NCBI RefSeq assembly: GCF_900188225.1
Contig: NZ_FZOC01000003.1
Span: 372,001 to 436,000, forward strand
DNA: 64,000 bases
Direction: 5' to 3'
Origin: Humidesulfovibrio mexicanus
GTDB taxonomy: Bacteria > Desulfobacterota > Desulfovibrionia > Desulfovibrionales > Desulfovibrionaceae
Shown here: in pieces, positions 61,462 to 64,000 of the stretch
Layout of the letters: each line of letters starts with the position of its first letter
Numbering within the stretch: position 1 is the stretch's first letter
Program-made: the position numbers and the translations under genes
Notes under the pieces: model-generated
The model's database searches: none
The model's input: the letters and a program-made list of their open reading frames with translations, nothing else
What the model was told of the DNA's origin: nothing

Positions 61462-62196
61462 TCAGGGTTCTCGGCAGTAGTCCATGGCCCGCGCATCCTT
61501 CAGGCGTTGGCATTGCCCCAGGGCGCAGGCCCGTCCATAGTCCTCGCACATGCCACGCACATCGCCCATTTGCGAGCGTGCCACGCCCCGGTTCGCGTAG
61601 GCCGTGGCCTGCCCGGCGTCCAGGGCGATGGCGCGGGTGAAGTCCGCCTCGGCTTCCTGGTGTCGGCCCTGTTCGTCCCGCGCCACGCCCCGGTTGATCC
61701 AGGCCACGGGGTCGTCCGGGGCAAGCTGGATGGCGCGGGTGAAGCTGGCCTCTGCGGCGCGGGGCTGGTCCAGAAGGAAGAAGGCGTCGCCTTGCGCCAG
61801 CAGGGCGGGCGCGTGGCGTGGGTCGAGCATGAGCGCGGTCCGGTAGTCCTCCAGGGCGCGCTCCATGTGCCCCAGCAGGGCGAGGCTCAGGCCACGCTCC
61901 ACAAAGGGTTGGGGCTGGCGGGGGGTGCGCAGGATGAGCCGGTTGGCCTCGGCCACGGCGTCTTCGGGCCTTCCGGCCTGGCGCAGGGCGCGCACGGCTT
62001 CCAGGTCGGCAGCTGCAGGGGCGCTGCGCAGGGCCGGGGCGGCGTCGAGTTGGCCCTGCCCGGAGGGCGGCGCAGGGGCCTGCGCGCAGCCCGCCAGCAG
62101 CGCCGCCAGCAGCGCCGCCAGCAGTCTGGCCAAAACAAGGCGTGCGCAGGCGCGTGCGGCCTTGGGGCCATGGGGCAGAGCGGGACGCGGGGCCAT
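61462..62196 (-). CDS. TPR lipoprotein
   Basis: A 244-residue lipoprotein. LVLARLLAALLAALLAGC has a lipobox; the ATG at 62196 with CAGGAGGA upstream is chosen over more upstream starts that add a polar extension. The mature part is five TPR-type helix pairs (ALRQAGRPEDAVAEANRLIL, VERGLSLALLGHMERALEDYRTALMLDP, ALLAQGDAFFLLDQPRAAEASFTRAIQLAP, AWINRGVARDEQGRHQEAEADFTRAIALD, AYANRGVARSQMGDVRGMCEDYGRACALG). It resembles NlpI-type scaffolds on the outer membrane. Function by partner, unknown. Confidence 0.8.
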   Translation of the reverse strand: MAPRPALPHGPKAARACARLVLARLLAALLAALLAGCAQAPAPPSGQGQLDAAPALRSAPAAADLEAVRALRQAGRPEDAVAEANRLILRTPRQPQPFVERGLSLALLGHMERALEDYRTALMLDPRHAPALLAQGDAFFLLDQPRAAEASFTRAIQLAPDDPVAWINRGVARDEQGRHQEAEADFTRAIALDAGQATAYANRGVARSQMGDVRGMCEDYGRACALGQCQRLKDARAMDYCREP

Positions 62197-62320
62197 ATGG
62201 TCCTCCTGCCCGCGCGGACGGGTCCGGACCGCTGGTCGGGCGCGGTACGCCCGGGGGGGTTGACGGCGGCGGTGAAAACGCGTCATGCACGGCTGTTCTC
62301 CCACGCTAGCGAGGTTTCCC

Positions 62321-62680
62321 ATGTCCCGCAATACAATAGTGACCGTTCTCGTGTTCGCCCTCACCTACGTGGGGAGTTTTTATTTTCGCATCCATGTGGT
62401 GGACACCCCGGTGGGTGTGGATGGGGGAGGCGTCTTGTTTGGGGCCGCTCGCCAGGCCATGCTCTGGGGGCAGCTTTCCGGGGCCTGGGGAGTTGGCAGC
62501 CTCGTCGCCGGCCTTGCGGCGCTGTTCTTCGGGGGGCTTGGACCTGTGCTGGCCTGGAGCGTTTTGACCGCCATGGCCCTGTGCAACTACAATGTCGATC
62601 TTGGGGCCATCGGCTTTGTGCTGGGCTTTTTGCGCCTTGTCCGCTTCCAGCGTCCGGCGCGGGAGCGGTCGGCGGTCTAG
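62321..62680 (+). CDS. Small membrane protein, unrecognised
   Basis: A 119-residue protein with three hydrophobic helices: TIVTVLVFALTYVGSFYF at the start, GVGSLVAGLAALFFGGLGPVLAWSVLTAMALCNYNVD in the middle, and GAIGFVLGFLRLV near the end. Small polar loops lie between (RIHVVDTPVGVDGGG). GAGGT precedes the ATG. No motif is recognised. Its stop shares CTAG with the stop of the convergent gene. Confidence 0.55.
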   Translation: MSRNTIVTVLVFALTYVGSFYFRIHVVDTPVGVDGGGVLFGAARQAMLWGQLSGAWGVGSLVAGLAALFFGGLGPVLAWSVLTAMALCNYNVDLGAIGFVLGFLRLVRFQRPARERSAV

Positions 62681-64000
62681 ACGCCCAGCTGTTCCAGGCG
62701 GGAGAGCAGCCGCTTGCTGGCAGCGTGCTCCGGGTCCTGCTCCAGGGCCGCGTTCAGGTAGAAGCGGGCGTTGCCGATGTCCTTGACCATGGCGAAGGCG
62801 CTGCCCATGTTGTAGGCCACGATGGGCGCCGTCTTGTGGAAGTCCGGGGCGATGCGCCGAACCTGCTCGTAGGCGCCTACGGCCATGCGGTGCAGTTGGC
62901 CGTCGGCGTAGGCCAGGCCCATGTTGTAGATGACGCGCTCATCGGACGGGGACACGGTGAGGGCCTTTTTGTAGTTCTCCACGGCCTCGCGCCACTTGCC
63001 CTGCCGCCGCAGGGCGATGCCCAGCCGGTTGAAGGTGACCATGTCGTCCACGGTGAGGTTGTCGCCCTTCATGTCCAGCAATTGCACATAGTATTTCTCG
63101 GCCAAGTCCGGGGAGGCCTCGGCCACGGATTCGGCGATCTCCTGCACCACGCGGTCCACGTGGTTCAGCGCCTCGCGCTGGGCGTTGGCGATGGCGGCGC
63201 TGAAATACTTGTCGGCGTGCTCCATGTCGTTCTTGCGCACATACACCTTGCCGATCTCGCATTTGCGCTCGGTGTTCAGCGGGCTGATGACGTCGAGCTT
63301 GCGCAGGTAGCGCAGGTAGGCGTCCTCGTCGAGTTCCTTGTGGGCATCGGCCAGCTTTTTGAGCGGCTCCAGGTACAGGCGCGCGCCCACGTGCGCGGTC
63401 TCGTAGGCGCGAATGGCCTCGTCGCGGCGGCCTTCGGCCAGAAAGGCGTCGCCCAGAAGCATGTAGGCCACGGGGCTTTTTTCCTTGAGCCGCAGGATCT
63501 CGGCGCTGATCTGCTTGGCCTTGGCCGTGTCGCCAGCCTCCAGGCTGGCGCGGGCCTCCTGCACCAGTTGGCTGATGCGCCCCTGCGGTTTGATGGCCCC
63601 GGCCATTTTCTCCACCAGGGTGTCGATGCTCACGGGCTTGGTGAGGATGCTGTCCACGCCGATCTCGTAGAGCTGCGAGAGGTCCGCCTTGCTGGTTTCC
63701 TGGGTCATGACCAGCAGGCGCGCCTCGGGGAAGGTGGTCTTGATTGCGCGCATGAACTCCAGGTTCGGTTGGCCGCGCAGCATCCTGTCCGCCAGCACAA
63801 GCACGGGCAGCTTGCGCGAAAGGCGGTCGCGCACGGCCTTCATGGTCTGGTTGGGCTCCGCGTACACCAAAAGGCAGTCGGTCTTGACGGCCAGGGTCTT
63901 GAACACCGCGGTGCGCATGGCGCGCACGAAAAGCTGGTCGTCGGAAAGCATGATCAGCATTCCGGCCTGGTTTTCAAGAAAATCGCGTAGATCCTGGTCG
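62677..64000 (-). CDS. Receiver-domain plus TPR protein, 5' end off window
   Basis: The frame is open to the right edge, so the gene may start beyond it; the ATG at 63960 is a possible start with only a weak ribosome site. Residues 1-120 (from that ATG) form a response-regulator receiver: acid pocket SDDQLF, phospho-Asp in LVLADRM, Thr in VMTQE, and Lys in LTKPVS. The rest is about eight TPR-type helix pairs (AYMLLGDAFLAEGRRDEAIRAYETA, FNRLGIALRRQGKWREAVENYKKALTVSP, AYNMGSAFAMVKDIGNARFYLNAALEQDP). Such proteins act as phosphorylation-controlled scaffolds. The kinase partner is not visible here. Confidence 0.85.
   Translation of the reverse strand, partial: DQDLRDFLENQAGMLIMLSDDQLFVRAMRTAVFKTLAVKTDCLLVYAEPNQTMKAVRDRLSRKLPVLVLADRMLRGQPNLEFMRAIKTTFPEARLLVMTQETSKADLSQLYEIGVDSILTKPVSIDTLVEKMAGAIKPQGRISQLVQEARASLEAGDTAKAKQISAEILRLKEKSPVAYMLLGDAFLAEGRRDEAIRAYETAHVGARLYLEPLKKLADAHKELDEDAYLRYLRKLDVISPLNTERKCEIGKVYVRKNDMEHADKYFSAAIANAQREALNHVDRVVQEIAESVAEASPDLAEKYYVQLLDMKGDNLTVDDMVTFNRLGIALRRQGKWREAVENYKKALTVSPSDERVIYNMGLAYADGQLHRMAVGAYEQVRRIAPDFHKTAPIVAYNMGSAFAMVKDIGNARFYLNAALEQDPEHAASKRLLSRLEQLGV

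Overview
The window reads as chromosomal DNA of a GC-rich, Gram-negative, sulfate-reducer-like deltaproteobacterium, most likely a Desulfovibrionaceae relative. The main evidence is a Desulfovibrio-type periplasmic [FeFe] hydrogenase (hydA plus Tat-signal hydB) with a TM1266-like hydrogenase-system protein nearby. Supporting evidence is the molybdenum-cofactor genes, the MlaA and OmpA lipoproteins, two good sigma-54 promoter matches, and an Ehr/Hyf-type membrane complex. Species cannot be fixed from sequence reading alone.

Layout. 1-396 is the end of a SPOR-domain gene with its terminator. 722-7236 is a compact phage cassette of short-tail (podovirus) type: gp13-like GNAT, gp14-like internal virion protein, nozzle, discoidin-like tail fibre, accessory protein, coiled-coil/TM protein, holin and endolysin. 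It has its own promoter but no head, packaging or integrase gene in view. 7226-11141 (minus) holds a DMT transporter and a single-ORF fusion of an MrfA-like helicase with an MrfB-like exonuclease. 11231-17192 holds a dyad operator, hydA, hydB, a TPR protein, then TM1266-like, TonB receptor and deoxyhypusine-synthase-like genes. 17371-19068 is a two-RCK potassium channel. 19115-24619 (minus) is a six-gene envelope operon rich in zinc ribbons and not recognised as a known system. 25039-31079 holds mobB, moeA, panB, a GATE membrane protein, mntP, a Lys/Ala-repeat secreted peptide behind a sigma-54 site, and a membrane protein.

31219-49462 is mostly housekeeping and envelope: an alpha/beta hydrolase plus mlaA, a PEGA lipoprotein, methyltransferases, a chemoreceptor, argB, corA, nfeD/SPFH, a DEAD-box helicase, rsmB and a PAS histidine kinase. 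49463-50821 is a long non-coding stretch leading into an autotransporter (50822-53080). 53232-61249 (minus) is a tightly coupled seven-gene operon. It starts with an HTH-EIIA regulator and encodes a Hyf/NuoLMN-type proton-pumping complex whose large subunit has lost three of the four NiFe-ligand cysteines. Its upstream region carries two identical-type palindromes exactly 80 bp apart. The window closes with a TPR lipoprotein, a small membrane protein and a receiver-TPR protein that runs off the edge.

How it fits together. The periplasmic [FeFe] hydrogenase and the NiFe-less Ehr-type complex point to hydrogen cycling and ion-gradient energy conservation. mobB/moeA supply molybdenum cofactor for formate-dehydrogenase-type enzymes. 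The best candidates for undescribed biology are the zinc-ribbon envelope operon, the head-less podovirus tail/lysis cassette, and the NiFe-less complex with its EIIA-type regulator and paired operators.
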